A stretch of DNA of 64,000 bases from CAVQWT01 sp963717705 (GTDB taxonomy: Bacteria; Pseudomonadota; Gammaproteobacteria; Burkholderiales; Casimicrobiaceae). A model generated the notes under the pieces. It saw only the letters and a program-made list of their open reading frames with translations, was not told where the DNA came from and did not search any database. The translations under genes and the position numbers were made by a program. This document shows, piece by piece, positions 10,218 through 19,800 of the stretch. The stretch lies in contig CAVQWT010000005.1 of assembly GCA_963717705.1 (NCBI GenBank), positions 248,001 to 312,000 of the forward strand, given 5' to 3'. Position 1 is the stretch's first letter. Each line of letters starts with the position of its first letter.

Positions 10218-12565
10218 CCGTTCGCCTCCGGCTTCACGTCGGCGTCGCGGGCGGCGCGGGCGAGATTGCGCTCGAGCTGCGCCTTGCCGCTGAGGTACTG
10301 GACCGGCCACGTCGCGCCGTCGTATCCGAGCAGCGCCGCGGCGTGCAGCGTCCAGTACGGATCGGCGAGGTGCGGCCGGCCGATGGCGCACAGGTCGGCG
10401 CGCCCGGCCATCAGGATGCTGTTGACGTGGTCGGGCTCGAAGATCGCGCCGACGGCCATCGTGGCGATGCCGGCCTCGTTGCGCACGCGGTCGGCGAACG
10501 GTGTCTGGTACATCCGCCCGTAGACCGGCCGCGCCGCGCGCGTCGTCTGCCCCGACGAAACGTCGATGAGGTCGGCGCCGGCCGCCTTGAACGCGCGCGC
10601 CATCGCCACGGCGTCGTCCGGCGTGTTGCCGCCCTGCGCCCAGTCGTGCGCCGAAATGCGCACCGACATCGGCCGGTCCTGCGGCCACGCGGCGCGCATT
10701 GCCGCGAACACTTCCAGCGGCCAGCGCAGTCGGTTGGCGAGCGTGCCGCCGTACTCGTCGTCGCGCTGGTTGGTGAGCGGGCACAGGAACGCCGACAGCA
10801 GGTAGCCGTGCGCGCAGTGCAGTTCCAGCCAGTCGAAGCCGCAGGCGGCGCCGCGCTGCGCCGCCGCGACGAACCCGGCGGTGACGCGGTCCATGTGGTC
10901 GCGGGTCATCGCGCGCGGCACCTGGTTGCGCTCGCCGTACGCGATCGCCGACGGCGCGATCAGCGGCCAGTTGGCGACCGGCGAGCCGGCGGGCAGCGGC
11001 TCGTCGGCGTCGGCCCAGCCGACCTGCGTCGAGCCCTTCGGGCCCGCGTGGCCGAGCTGCAGCGCGATCTTCGCCGGCGTGCGCGAGTGGACGTAGCCGA
11101 CGATGCGCTTCCACGCCGCCGCCTGCGCGTCGTCCCACAGGCCGGCGCAGCCGGGCGTTATCCGCGCGTCGGGCGCGACGCACACCATCTCGGTGAACAC
11201 CAGCCCGGCGCCGCCGTGCGCGCGGCTGCCGAGGTGGACGAGGTAGTAGTCGTCGGGGACACCGTCGACGCAGGAGTACTGCGCCATCGGCGACACCACG
11301 ACGCGGTTCGGCACGGTGACGCCGCGCAGCGTGAACGGCGTGAACATCGGCGGCGGCGCGCGCTCGGCCGTCACGCCGCCGGCGCGCGCGAACCACTGCT
11401 CCATCCGCTCGACGAAGCCGCGGTCGCGCAGCCGCAGGTTCTCGTGCGAGATGCGCTGGCTGCGCGTCAGCAGGCTGTAGGCGAACTGTTCGGCCTCGAA
11501 CGCGGTGTAGCGGTCGACGCTCTCGAACCACTCGGTCGAGTTGCGCGCGGCATTCTGGATCTTCGCCACCTCGACGCCGCGCTCCGCCTCGTAGCCTGCC
11601 AGCGCGGGCCCGAGGTCGGCCGGCCCGGCCGCGGCGACGGCGCGGGCGAGCGCGATGGCGTCCTCGAGCGCGAGCTTGGTGCCCGAGCCGATGGAGAAGT
11701 GCGCCGTGTGCGCGGCGTCGCCGGCCAGCACCACCGGCACCGAGCGCCCGTCGATGCGCGTCCAGTGCACCCAGGTGCGGCACAGCACGCGCGGAAAGCG
11801 GATCCAGATCGCCGAGCCGCGCAGGTGCGCGGCGTTGCTCATCAGCTTGTGCCCGTCGAGCCACGGCGCGAACAGCCGCTCGCAGAACGCGATCCCTTCG
11901 TCCTGCGACATCGCCTCGAGCCCGGCCCGCTCCCAGACCTCCTCCGGCGTCTCGACGATGAACGTCGACGTCTCGCCGTCGTACTGGTACGCGTGCGCCT
12001 GGAACCAGCCGTGCGGAGTTTCGGCAAACGCGAAAGTGAACGCCGGGAATTTCTTCGTCGTGCCCAGCCAGACGAAGCGGCAGCGGCGGACGTCGACGTC
12101 GGGCGCGTAGGTCTCCGCGTACCGGGTGCGGATGCGGCTGTTGATGCCGTCGCTGGCGACGACCAGGTCGGCGGCGAATTCGCGCGCCGCCTGCTGGTCG
12201 TCGGTCACGTCCTGGTCGAACACCAGCTCGACGCCGAGCGCTTCGCACCGCCGCTGCAGGATGTTGAGCAGCCGCTTGCGGCCGATACCGCAGAAGCCGT
12301 GGCCACCCGAGCTGATCGTGCGGCCCCTGAAGTGGACGTCGATGTCGTCCCAGTGGTTGAACGCGCCGACGATCTCGCCGGCGGTCTCCGGGTCGGCGGC
12401 TTCGAGGTTGCCGAGCGTCTGGTCGGAAAACACCACGCCCCAGCCGAAGGTGTCGTAGGGGCGGTTCCGCTCGACCACGCGGACCACGTGACGAGGGTCC
12501 GCGCGCTTCAGCAGCAGCGCCAGGTAAAGGCCGGCGGGACCCCCACCGATGCAAAGCACGCGCAT
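10214..12565 (-). CDS. Fused flavoprotein monooxygenase/reductase (2-aminobenzoyl-CoA monooxygenase-reductase or salicylyl-CoA 5-hydroxylase type)
   Basis: 783 residues with two flavin modules. Residues about 1-390 form an FAD aromatic hydroxylase: GGGPAG at 7-12 and the GDAAHTAHFSIGSGTKLALED segment around 280. Residues about 405-770 are an old-yellow-enzyme FMN domain (VVSPMAQYS, LQLGHAGPKG, HCAHGYLLSAFLCP, SVRISAHDW, VGAIFEPDHVN). This fusion is known for the enzyme that hydroxylates and then reduces 2-aminobenzoyl-CoA, giving a dearomatised product; salicylyl-CoA 5-hydroxylases in betaproteobacteria share the architecture. As first gene of the operon with a CoA ligase, MarR, RidA and beta-oxidation enzymes, the anthranilate role is favoured. 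A good promoter lies 59-86 bases upstream. Confidence 0.88.
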   Translation of the reverse strand: MRVLCIGGGPAGLYLALLLKRADPRHVVRVVERNRPYDTFGWGVVFSDQTLGNLEAADPETAGEIVGAFNHWDDIDVHFRGRTISSGGHGFCGIGRKRLLNILQRRCEALGVELVFDQDVTDDQQAAREFAADLVVASDGINSRIRTRYAETYAPDVDVRRCRFVWLGTTKKFPAFTFAFAETPHGWFQAHAYQYDGETSTFIVETPEEVWERAGLEAMSQDEGIAFCERLFAPWLDGHKLMSNAAHLRGSAIWIRFPRVLCRTWVHWTRIDGRSVPVVLAGDAAHTAHFSIGSGTKLALEDAIALARAVAAAGPADLGPALAGYEAERGVEVAKIQNAARNSTEWFESVDRYTAFEAEQFAYSLLTRSQRISHENLRLRDRGFVERMEQWFARAGGVTAERAPPPMFTPFTLRGVTVPNRVVVSPMAQYSCVDGVPDDYYLVHLGSRAHGGAGLVFTEMVCVAPDARITPGCAGLWDDAQAAAWKRIVGYVHSRTPAKIALQLGHAGPKGSTQVGWADADEPLPAGSPVANWPLIAPSAIAYGERNQVPRAMTRDHMDRVTAGFVAAAQRGAACGFDWLELHCAHGYLLSAFLCPLTNQRDDEYGGTLANRLRWPLEVFAAMRAAWPQDRPMSVRISAHDWAQGGNTPDDAVAMARAFKAAGADLIDVSSGQTTRAARPVYGRMYQTPFADRVRNEAGIATMAVGAIFEPDHVNSILMAGRADLCAIGRPHLADPYWTLHAAALLGYDGATWPVQYLSGKAQLERNLARAARDADVKPEANG

Positions 12566-12623
12566 GGCGACCTTTCGTCACGGCCGACGGTCATCCTCGT
12601 CGGCTACTGCTTCAGTGATGAAT

Positions 12624-12651
12624 ATATTAACCCTAAAGTATTTTTCGTCAA
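12624..12651 (-). promoter_or_regulatory. Promoter of the aryl-CoA catabolic operon
   Basis: On the minus strand TTGACG (12646-12651) and TAATAT (12624-12629) are 16 bases apart within an AT-rich island in otherwise very GC-rich DNA. It lies upstream of the monooxygenase gene. Imperfect dyads such as ttcagtgatgaa (12611-12622) next to it are candidate MarR sites, but no strong palindrome stands out. Confidence 0.65.
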
Positions 12652-12805
12652 CCCCCGGGAATCCGGGACCCCCGGGACCCGTCCGCCGGAGCTGGGGACG
12701 ATCGGCGGACGACCGCGCGTCGGCCATCCGGCCGATCGCAGGGCCCGTCGCGCGGGCGTAGCCTCGCTGCTCCACCGCACTTCGTGTCGCCGCCCGAGGT
12801 CCCCC

Positions 12806-13360
12806 ATGCCCCAAATTCCCGCCTTTCAGCCGGTCGTCGCCCGGGGATTCAGCCTGATCGAGGTAGTGGTCACGCTGGCGCTGGTCGCCGGCCTCGCCGG
12901 GCTGGCCGTTCCTTCGTGGCGGGACTACCTCGAAGGCTATCGGCAGCTGGTCGACGCCCAGCACCTCGCCGGGAGCCTGACCCACGCCCGGTCGGAGGCG
13001 ATCAAGCGCGGCTACCGCGTCAACGCCTGCGTGTCGGCCGACGGCACCTCCTGCATGGAGGCACCGGACTGGGACGCCGGCTGGATCGTGTTCGAGGACA
13101 CCAACCGCAATGGCACCCGCGACCCCGGCGAGCCGCTGATCCGCCGCGAAGGACCGGCGTACCGCGGCGTCTCGATCGTCGGCAACCAGCCGGTCGAACA
13201 CTTTGTGTCGTACACCAGCCTGGGGCACGCCCGCCGTCCGGGGGGCGCGCTGCAGATGGGTACGTTCGTCGTCTGCAAGCCCGGACGCGACGCGCTGCGT
13301 GTGATCCTCGCGCACAGCGGTCGCGTGCGGATCGAGCGCGGCCGCGATCGGTGCCGTTGA
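12806..13360 (+). CDS. Type IV minor prepilin, FimT/GspH-like
   Basis: 184 residues. Class III (prepilin) signal: a short leader ending in Gly, then Phe-Ser-Leu-Ile-Glu with Glu+5 and a ~20-residue hydrophobic helix; PilD would cut after Gly14 and methylate the Phe. The rest has the GspH/FimT C-terminal domain, including ARSEAIKRG and two Cys residues in the VSADGTSCMEAPDW region. Minor pilins prime pilus assembly and form the tip complex with PilY1. It begins the minor-pilin cluster, separated by 270 bases from the next gene. The 13361-13630 gap holds only GC-rich sequence; I see no convincing gene or terminator in it. Confidence 0.8.
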   Translation: MPQIPAFQPVVARGFSLIEVVVTLALVAGLAGLAVPSWRDYLEGYRQLVDAQHLAGSLTHARSEAIKRGYRVNACVSADGTSCMEAPDWDAGWIVFEDTNRNGTRDPGEPLIRREGPAYRGVSIVGNQPVEHFVSYTSLGHARRPGGALQMGTFVVCKPGRDALRVILAHSGRVRIERGRDRCR

Positions 13361-13630
13361 CACTGCCGGCACCGCGACGGTCGGCCCCGACGGGTCGGCC
13401 CGCGCGCAGGCGGCGCCCGCACCTCGCCCTGCGACCCGCCGCTGCGACCCGTCGCCGCGGGACCGTGCGCGCCGCGCGGCACCCGAAATGTGACGCTGCG
13501 CGGCGGTTGGCGACGGGCCGGGCGACGCCCTGCGCCGCCCATTCCCGCCTGTATGCCACTGGTCGGTTACCGGTGGCCCGTCGCAGCGCAACGCCTACCA
13601 TGCGCTCATCCGAGGAAGAGGCATAGCGCC

Positions 13631-14103
13631 ATGCGCGTCCGACACGTCCCGCAGGTTCCCAGGCAGGTCTCCATCCCGCAGCGGGGCTTCACGCTGATCG
13701 AGCTGCTGATCGCCATCGCGATCATGGGCATCCTCGCGGCCATCGCCCTGCCCCAGTACCGCGAGTACGTCCAGCGCAGCCGCATCATCGACGCGACGTC
13801 GCGCCTGTCCGACCTGCGCGTGCGGATGGAGCAGGCGTTCATGGACTTCCGCGCCTACGACAACGCCGGCGCGTGCCGCGACGCCGATGCCCGCAGTCAC
13901 CGGCAACGACGCGTTTCCAGATGACCTGCGCGGCTACGGCGACGACGTACACGATCACCGCCCAGGGTCTTGCCGCCAAGGGCATGAGCCCGTTCACCTA
14001 CACGGTCAACCAGGCCAACGTGCGCGCGACCACCGGCCTGCCCGGCGGCTGGACGACCAGCGCGAACTGCTGGGTCACGCGAAAGGACGGCTCGTGCAAC
14101 TGA
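13631..14103 (+). pseudogene. pilE: Type IV pilin PilE-like, broken by two apparent +1 frameshifts
   Basis: Starts as a good type IV pilin: prepilin cleavage before FTLIELLIAIAIMGILAAIALPQY, then the YREYVQRSRI helix. At about 13881-13887 the pilin sequence leaves its frame, continues as MPAVTGNDAF in the next, and at about 13914-13918 moves to the third frame, giving QMTCAATATTYTITAQG and ending with the disulfide region CWVTRKDGSC. Removing two bases yields a 156-residue protein, normal for PilE. Without them the first frame ends at 13924 after an unrelated tail. The intact C-terminus suggests recent damage or sequencing error. A purine-rich gaggaagagg lies upstream of the ATG. Confidence 0.75.
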
Positions 14104-14618
14104 CGCCCCTCCCGCGCGGGCGCGGGTTCACGCTGATCGAGCTGATGGTCGCCGTGTCGATCATGGGGATCCTGGTCACGCTCGCGATGCCGGTCTACCG
14201 GGACTGGATCGCCAACGTCCAGATCCGCAACGCCACCGAATCGATGTCGGCCGCCATCCGGCTGGCGCAGGCGGAAGCGATCAAGCGCAACGGGCAGGTC
14301 GAATTCCGGCTGACTCCGGCGACCGGCTGGGAAGTGCGCGACCTGGTCAACGACGAAGTCGTGCAGGAGCATGCCTTCACCTCCGGCTCGAAGAACGTCA
14401 CGATCACGACGACGCCGGGCAGCACCACCGGCGTCCGCTTCACCGGCCTGGGCCGGATGATGGCCGACACCCAGGACGGCGTGGCGCGGATGACGCAGGT
14501 CGACGTGACGTCCGGCGCCGCCTCCACCCCCCATCCGCTGCGCGTCGTCGTCGGCGCGTCCGGCGTGCGCATGTGCGACCCGCATTTCGCGCCCACCGAC
14601 CCGACGGGGTGCCCATGA
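14094..14618 (+). CDS. fimU: Type IV minor prepilin FimU/GspH-like
   Basis: 174 residues. Prepilin cleavage site RGRG followed by FTLIELMVAVSIMGILVTLA; GspH/FimT domain with SAAIRLAQAEAIKRNG and a Cys pair near the C-terminus. The start is taken as GTG at 14094, which overlaps the end of the pilE-like gene by 10 bases and gives a short leader; no ATG with a sensible leader exists. It is coupled by ATGA to pilV. FimU helps connect the minor-pilin tip complex to the pilus shaft. Confidence 0.8.
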   Translation: MQLTPLPRGRGFTLIELMVAVSIMGILVTLAMPVYRDWIANVQIRNATESMSAAIRLAQAEAIKRNGQVEFRLTPATGWEVRDLVNDEVVQEHAFTSGSKNVTITTTPGSTTGVRFTGLGRMMADTQDGVARMTQVDVTSGAASTPHPLRVVVGASGVRMCDPHFAPTDPTGCP

Positions 14619-15070
14619 CACGGCATTCGTCCCGCGCCCGCCCGACCGCGCCCGCGAAGCAGCGCGGCGGCTTCCTGCTGGAAGCGTTGGTCGGCATCCT
14701 GATCTTCTCGTTCGGCATCCTGGGTCTCGTCGGCCTGCAGGCCAACGCGATCCGCCACGTCAACGACGCGCAGTACCGCGGCGAGGCGGTGTACCTCGCC
14801 AGCACGATCGTCGGGCGCATGTGGACCGACAACCCGGCGCAGCTCGAAGCCAATTACGACAAGGACCTCGCCGGCCCGGGCTACCTCGCGCTGAAGGAGC
14901 TCGCCAAGAATCTGCCCGGAGCATCGATCCCGGCGAACGAGCCCGACATCCAGGTCGTTGCCGGTCCGTCGGCGAACAGCAGCGTCGCGACCATCACCAT
15001 CTTCTGGCAACTGCCCGGCGACGCCACCCAGCACAACTATTCGACCACCGCGGTGATCGGCGGCAACTGA
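14615..15070 (+). CDS. pilV: Type IV pilus modification/minor pilin PilV
   Basis: 151 residues with a basic leader, Gly-Gly then Phe-Leu-Leu-Glu-Ala and a hydrophobic helix FSFGILGLVGLQA, the PilV/GspI signature. ATG overlaps the preceding stop (ATGA). Next gene follows after 24 bases. With fimU, pilW and pilX it forms the initiation/tip subcomplex of the type IV pilus in the inner membrane. Confidence 0.85.
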   Translation: MTRHSSRARPTAPAKQRGGFLLEALVGILIFSFGILGLVGLQANAIRHVNDAQYRGEAVYLASTIVGRMWTDNPAQLEANYDKDLAGPGYLALKELAKNLPGASIPANEPDIQVVAGPSANSSVATITIFWQLPGDATQHNYSTTAVIGGN

Positions 15071-15094
15071 CCGCCGATCACCGGGCCCACCTTC

Positions 15095-16234
15095 ATGTCA
15101 CTCCGACGCCATTCACCCCCCCCACGCCGACGCTCCCGCGGCGCCAGCCTGATCGAGATCATGGTCGGGGTAGTGATCGGCCTGATCGCGGTGCTGGTCA
15201 TCTACCAGATCTTCACCGTCGCCGAGGGATTGAAGCGCAACACCACCGGCGCCGCCGACGCCCAGCAGAACGGCCTGCTGTCGACGTTCACGCTGGCGCT
15301 CGAGCTCAACAGTGCGGGCAATGGAATCTCGCCTGCGGCGCTGCGGATGATCCGGTGCCCGACGGACACGATCGAGGCGACGCGCAAGCCGATCCCGGCG
15401 CTGATCGAGCCGGGCGCGTCGGACGACGCACCCGATGCGCTGGTCGTCCTGTATGGCACGGCCCCGTCGGTGACCGATGCCGTCGAGACCGCGCCCGTCG
15501 GCACGCTGGTCGCCGGCGCCGTGAGCCTTCCCGTGCGCAGCCCCAACGGCTTTCGCCAGGGCGACCAGGTGGTCCTGATCCAGGACGCCGGCGCGGCCCC
15601 GCCGGGAACCACCCCCTGCTCGGTCAGCGTCGTCAGCGCGGCGGTGCCGGCGCCGAACCTGAGCGGCGTGGTCAGCCTGCCCATCGCGCCGGCCACGCCG
15701 TTCGACATCAACAGCAACTCGATGGTGGTCAACATGGGGCAGGCCAACCAGACGCAGCGCGTCCGCTACTCGGTCGCCAGCGACACGCTGCAGTCGCTCG
15801 ACCTGGTGAACCCTGCCGCCGTCCCCGTGCCGCTGGCGTCGAACGTCGTCAACATGAAGGCACAGTACGGCATCGACAACAACAACGACGGCATCGTCGA
15901 CACCTGGGTCAAGGCCGACGCGGCGCCGTTCCAGCCGGCCAACCTGCTCGCAGCGACGCATTCGGACATCAACGACTGCAACGTGAATCCGATCTCGTGC
16001 ATCCGGGCGTTTCGCATCGGCCTGATCGTCCGCAGCGACCAGTGGGACCGAGATCTGGCGACGCCGGCCGGCGACTTTCCCTGGGTGCTTTTCGACTGCG
16101 AAGACCCGGTCAAGGCCAACTGCCCGGGCCGGATGACGGGCACCATCGTCCAATCGGCCACGGGCGGCTGGCGCTATCGCGTCTTCGAAACCGTCGTGCC
16201 CCTGCGCAACCAGGTCTGGGTGTATTCGCCATGA
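15095..16234 (+). CDS. pilW: Type IV minor prepilin PilW
   Basis: 379 residues, long for a pilin but normal for PilW. Leader RRRSRGA then SLIEIMVGVVIGLIAVLVIYQIF, with the helix followed by EGLKRNTTGAADAQQNG. The C-terminal part contains a DNNNDGIVDTW stretch that looks like a Ca-binding loop and several Cys (NDCNVNPISC, FDCEDPVKANC). Minor pilin of the PilY1 tip complex. Overlaps pilX by 4 bases. Confidence 0.85.
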   Translation: MSLRRHSPPPRRRSRGASLIEIMVGVVIGLIAVLVIYQIFTVAEGLKRNTTGAADAQQNGLLSTFTLALELNSAGNGISPAALRMIRCPTDTIEATRKPIPALIEPGASDDAPDALVVLYGTAPSVTDAVETAPVGTLVAGAVSLPVRSPNGFRQGDQVVLIQDAGAAPPGTTPCSVSVVSAAVPAPNLSGVVSLPIAPATPFDINSNSMVVNMGQANQTQRVRYSVASDTLQSLDLVNPAAVPVPLASNVVNMKAQYGIDNNNDGIVDTWVKADAAPFQPANLLAATHSDINDCNVNPISCIRAFRIGLIVRSDQWDRDLATPAGDFPWVLFDCEDPVKANCPGRMTGTIVQSATGGWRYRVFETVVPLRNQVWVYSP

Positions 16235-16857
16235 TGATGACCCACCGCTCCCGCGCCCGCGCGGAACCCGCCCGTTCGCGCCGCCAGCAGCGCGGCATCG
16301 TCCTGATCATCGCGCTGGTCGTGATGGTCGCGATGGCACTGGCCGGCGTCGCGCTGGTCCGTTCCATCGACACCACGACGTCGGTCGTTGGCAACCTCGC
16401 GTTCCGGCAGGCGTCGATCCTGCCGTCGAACCTGGCGGTGGAACACGCGGTCCTCGCGCTGTTCGAGAGCAACGTCCTCGCCGATCGGGAGAACAACCTG
16501 CCGGCGCAGAGCTACTTCCCCAAGCAGCAGCCGGGCGAGGACCCGAACACCGGCGTTCCCGCGGTGCTGCAGTCGGTCGCGGCGTACACGGCCTACGGCG
16601 GCCGGGTCGAGGACGCGGGCAACGGCAACACCGTGCGCTACGTCATCGAGCGGATGTGCCGCCCCGACGCCCCGACCCCGCTCGCCTCCAGCGAGCAGAT
16701 CACGCAGTACTGCAACCGCGTTCCGCCCAACCAGTCCGCCGCCGGCACCGCGACCGAGCAGAAGATCGAGCTGCCCCGCGTCCCGCTGTACCGGCTGACC
16801 ATCCGCGTCGACAGCCCCGCCAACACCGTCACCTTTGCGCAGGCCATGCTGCGCTGA
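16231..16857 (+). CDS. pilX: Type IV pilus assembly minor pilin PilX
   Basis: 208 residues. Unlike the others its hydrophobic start is QRGIVLIIALVVMVAMALAGVALVRS, with no canonical Glu+5, as is usual for PilX/GspK-like proteins that cap the tip. Central region has paired Cys (MCRPDAPTP and QYCNRVPP). It precedes pilY1 by 33 bases. Confidence 0.8.
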   Translation: MMMTHRSRARAEPARSRRQQRGIVLIIALVVMVAMALAGVALVRSIDTTTSVVGNLAFRQASILPSNLAVEHAVLALFESNVLADRENNLPAQSYFPKQQPGEDPNTGVPAVLQSVAAYTAYGGRVEDAGNGNTVRYVIERMCRPDAPTPLASSEQITQYCNRVPPNQSAAGTATEQKIELPRVPLYRLTIRVDSPANTVTFAQAMLR

Positions 16858-16890
16858 TTCCGGCGCACGAGAAAGTACAGGGTAAACGCC

Positions 16891-19800
16891 ATGACCACGA
16901 CTCCCGCCTCCGCCCGCGATTCCGGCTCGCATCGTTCGCCGAACCGGCCAGCGACGCGGCATCCGCAGCGTCCGAGGGTGCGCCCGCTCTGGCAGCGCAT
17001 CCTCGCGGCGTCGCTCGCCTGGCTGGTGGGCTTCGGGCCGATGACGCCGTCGGCGTTCGCCGCACTGACCAAGCTCGCCGACGAGCCGCTCAACGTCAAG
17101 AACTCGGCCGAGCCCAACATCGTGCTGACGCTCGACGACTCGACGTCGATGCTGTCGGACTTCCTCCCCGAACTCGTCGTCGACAACTACTGCCGCGACG
17201 GCAACGGCGTCCTGCAGGCCGCCTGCGGCCGACGTCCGGCGTCCGCCGCCGACGATTATCCGGCGTTCATCTACCACCAGAACGGCGTGCCCTACAACGC
17301 CTACGACACCGGCGCGGGCCGCACGCCGGTGCCGCCGTTCAATGCGCCCAACGTCCCGACGACGGCGCAGCAATGGCCGGCGGTCGCGCACAATGCCGCA
17401 TTCAACCGCCTCTACTACAACCCGCGAATCACCTACGAGCCGCCGGCGAAGGCCGACGGAACGTCCTGGCCGTCGATGAACTCGGCCAACACGACCGCCT
17501 GGACCAGGGTTCCCGCCGATCCGTTCAAGACTCCCGCAGCGCCGCTGACGGCCACGCCGCAGGTCAACCTCACCAGCGCCGTCAGTGTCGGCTTCTGGTG
17601 CAACACCGACTGGACGCAGGGAGGTTCGCCCACCCCCTTGCAGAACGACCCTGCGTATTGCCGGACCAACGGCTCCGGCGCGAGTTCGCTGGCCATCGCC
17701 GCACCGGCCTACGCGGCTTCGCTGATGGGACCGCGCCCCGGCGCCGCGTACGCCGGCGACGCCACCGACGGCGACTACCTGCTGCCGTGGCCCAAGCCGG
17801 GCGCCGCGGCCAACGACGTCAAGTATTTCTCCCGCACCGGCACCAACAGCCTCTGGTGCAATACCGCATCCCCGTACTGGCCGCAGTCGTGCGTCAACAC
17901 CACGTGCAGGACCCCCGGCCCGCCCACGCCGCAGACCTGTAACGCGGTCCCGGTGGTCAACCAGACCTGCAACCTGCAGGCAAATCCCAACAACTGCTCG
18001 TGGTCGCCCATACGCACCATCCCGCCAGGTTGCAATCTGTCCTGCGTCGGCGCCGAATGCCCGTTCTGCGTCGAGGACAAGTCGGCGCCGTGCCCGCCTG
18101 CGTACAGGTGCTCCAATACGGGTGCCGGCTGCACGCCCGCAACGGCGGCCACCGCATGCCCGCCGCAGGGCGGCGGCTACCGGTGCTCGGGCACGGGCAA
18201 TGCCTGCACGCCGGCGACGGCGGCCACCGCGTGCCCGGCGATCGCGACCTGCTCGGTGTGGAACCAGTCCTGCACCCCGGCGGCCAGTGCGAACTGCACG
18301 ACCAACATGCGGGGCGTGTCTCCGGCGAAGACGCTGCGTCAGGACGCCGATACCCTGGGCGAGGTTTGCCGGCACAACAACGGCGGCAGCGGGTACTCGG
18401 CGGGTCGCTGGGACTTCCCGTCCGGCGTCTACACCAGGCAGGTGACCGGAAGCTGCCCTAGCACGCCGACCACCGCCAATGTGCCGCGGCACTACTGGAA
18501 GACCAGCGTCGAGTGGTGCCAGAACCGCATCGCCACCGCCGCCACCGCCGATCCGTGGCGCGGCGCCGGCGGCAGCGCCTGCAAGGCGTTCCGCGACACG
18601 ACGACGAACCACATCTACCCGCGCTTCTACCGCTTCGGCAGGGACCCGGGCACCGACAACGTGACCCAGCCGGCCTTCCAGCGCGTCGACCTGCACCCCG
18701 GGATCGTCGAGTACTACCACGAGTGGAAGGACGAGGCCGGCGACGTGGTGTCGGTGTCGCGGACCTACGCGGAGGAGATGGAGAACTACGCCAACTGGTT
18801 CGCGTACTACCGCACGCGGATCCAGGCAGTGAAGACGGCGACGTCCCTGGTGTTCAAGGAACTCGACAACAAGTTCCGCGTCGGCTTCCACACGCTGGGG
18901 AACAATCCGGCCACGGACTTCGCGAACGTCGACTACTTTGACGCCGCGCAGAAGACGACGTGGTTCAGCAAGCTCTACGGCGTCTTCATCAAGACCGGCC
19001 AGGAAACGCCGAACCTGAACGCGGTGGTCCGCGTCGGCGAGTGGTATTCGACCGGCACCCACCCGGAACTAGCGGCGGCGAGCGACCCGATCGTGCCGAC
19101 GCTGACCTGCCAGAAGAACTGGCACATGTTGTTCACCGACGGCATCACCAACCAGCCCGCCGTCCCGACAACCGTGGTAGGCAACGTCGACCGGACCATT
19201 CCGGTGCTGCCCGAGGACCTGTCCGTGCAAGGGCTCGTGCCCGGCGCGCCGTGGCCGTTCCTGTTCCGCGAAAACGCCGCGGCGACCAGCAACTCGCTCG
19301 CCGACTACGTCACCTATTACTGGTCGAGGGACTTCAAGCCGGCGATGACCAACAACGTGCCTGCCAGCGACCGCGACCCGGCGACGTGGCAGCACGGCAA
19401 CTTCGCGGCGATGTCGCTGGGCACCGAAGGCAAGCTGCCGGCGGGCAACCAGTCGTCGACCGAGGACCAGATCAAGGCCGGCACGACGCAGTGGTCGCAG
19501 ACGATCCCGACCGTCTACAAGCCCGATGCGTCGGGCGTCGATGACCTGTGGCACGCCGCCATCAACGGGCGTGGCCGCTTCGTCAATGCGCAATCGGTCG
19601 ACGAGCTGCGCCTCGGCATGGGCCAGATCCTCAAGGACATCGAGAACCAGCCGGGCTCGCGCTCGGGGGTCACCTTCGACAGCGTCAACCTGTCGGACAC
19701 CAACAAGTTCGTCTACCGGGTCAAGTTCGAGCCTGGCTGGGCGGGCTCGCTGACCAAGGTCGAGATCGACCCCACGTCGGGCGCCGAGGTGCTGGAAAAG

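Noticed and set aside
10343..13360. 1005-codon plus-strand open frame
   Set aside because: Its first 2.4 kb is antisense to the monooxygenase/reductase gene; only the last 184 codons (from 12806) are the real prepilin. Arg/His/Val-rich shadow of GC-rich coding DNA.
13560..13600. Sigma-54 promoter for pilE
   Set aside because: tggcccgtcgcagcgc matches the GG/GC pattern only weakly and lacks the TTGC part.
13361..13630. Extra small gene between fimT and pilE
   Set aside because: Open frames here are Arg-rich in all frames and have no ribosome site or homology signs.
16174..19062. 962-codon minus-strand open frame
   Set aside because: Antisense to pilX and pilY1; composition is that of a shadow frame and it has no recognisable domain.
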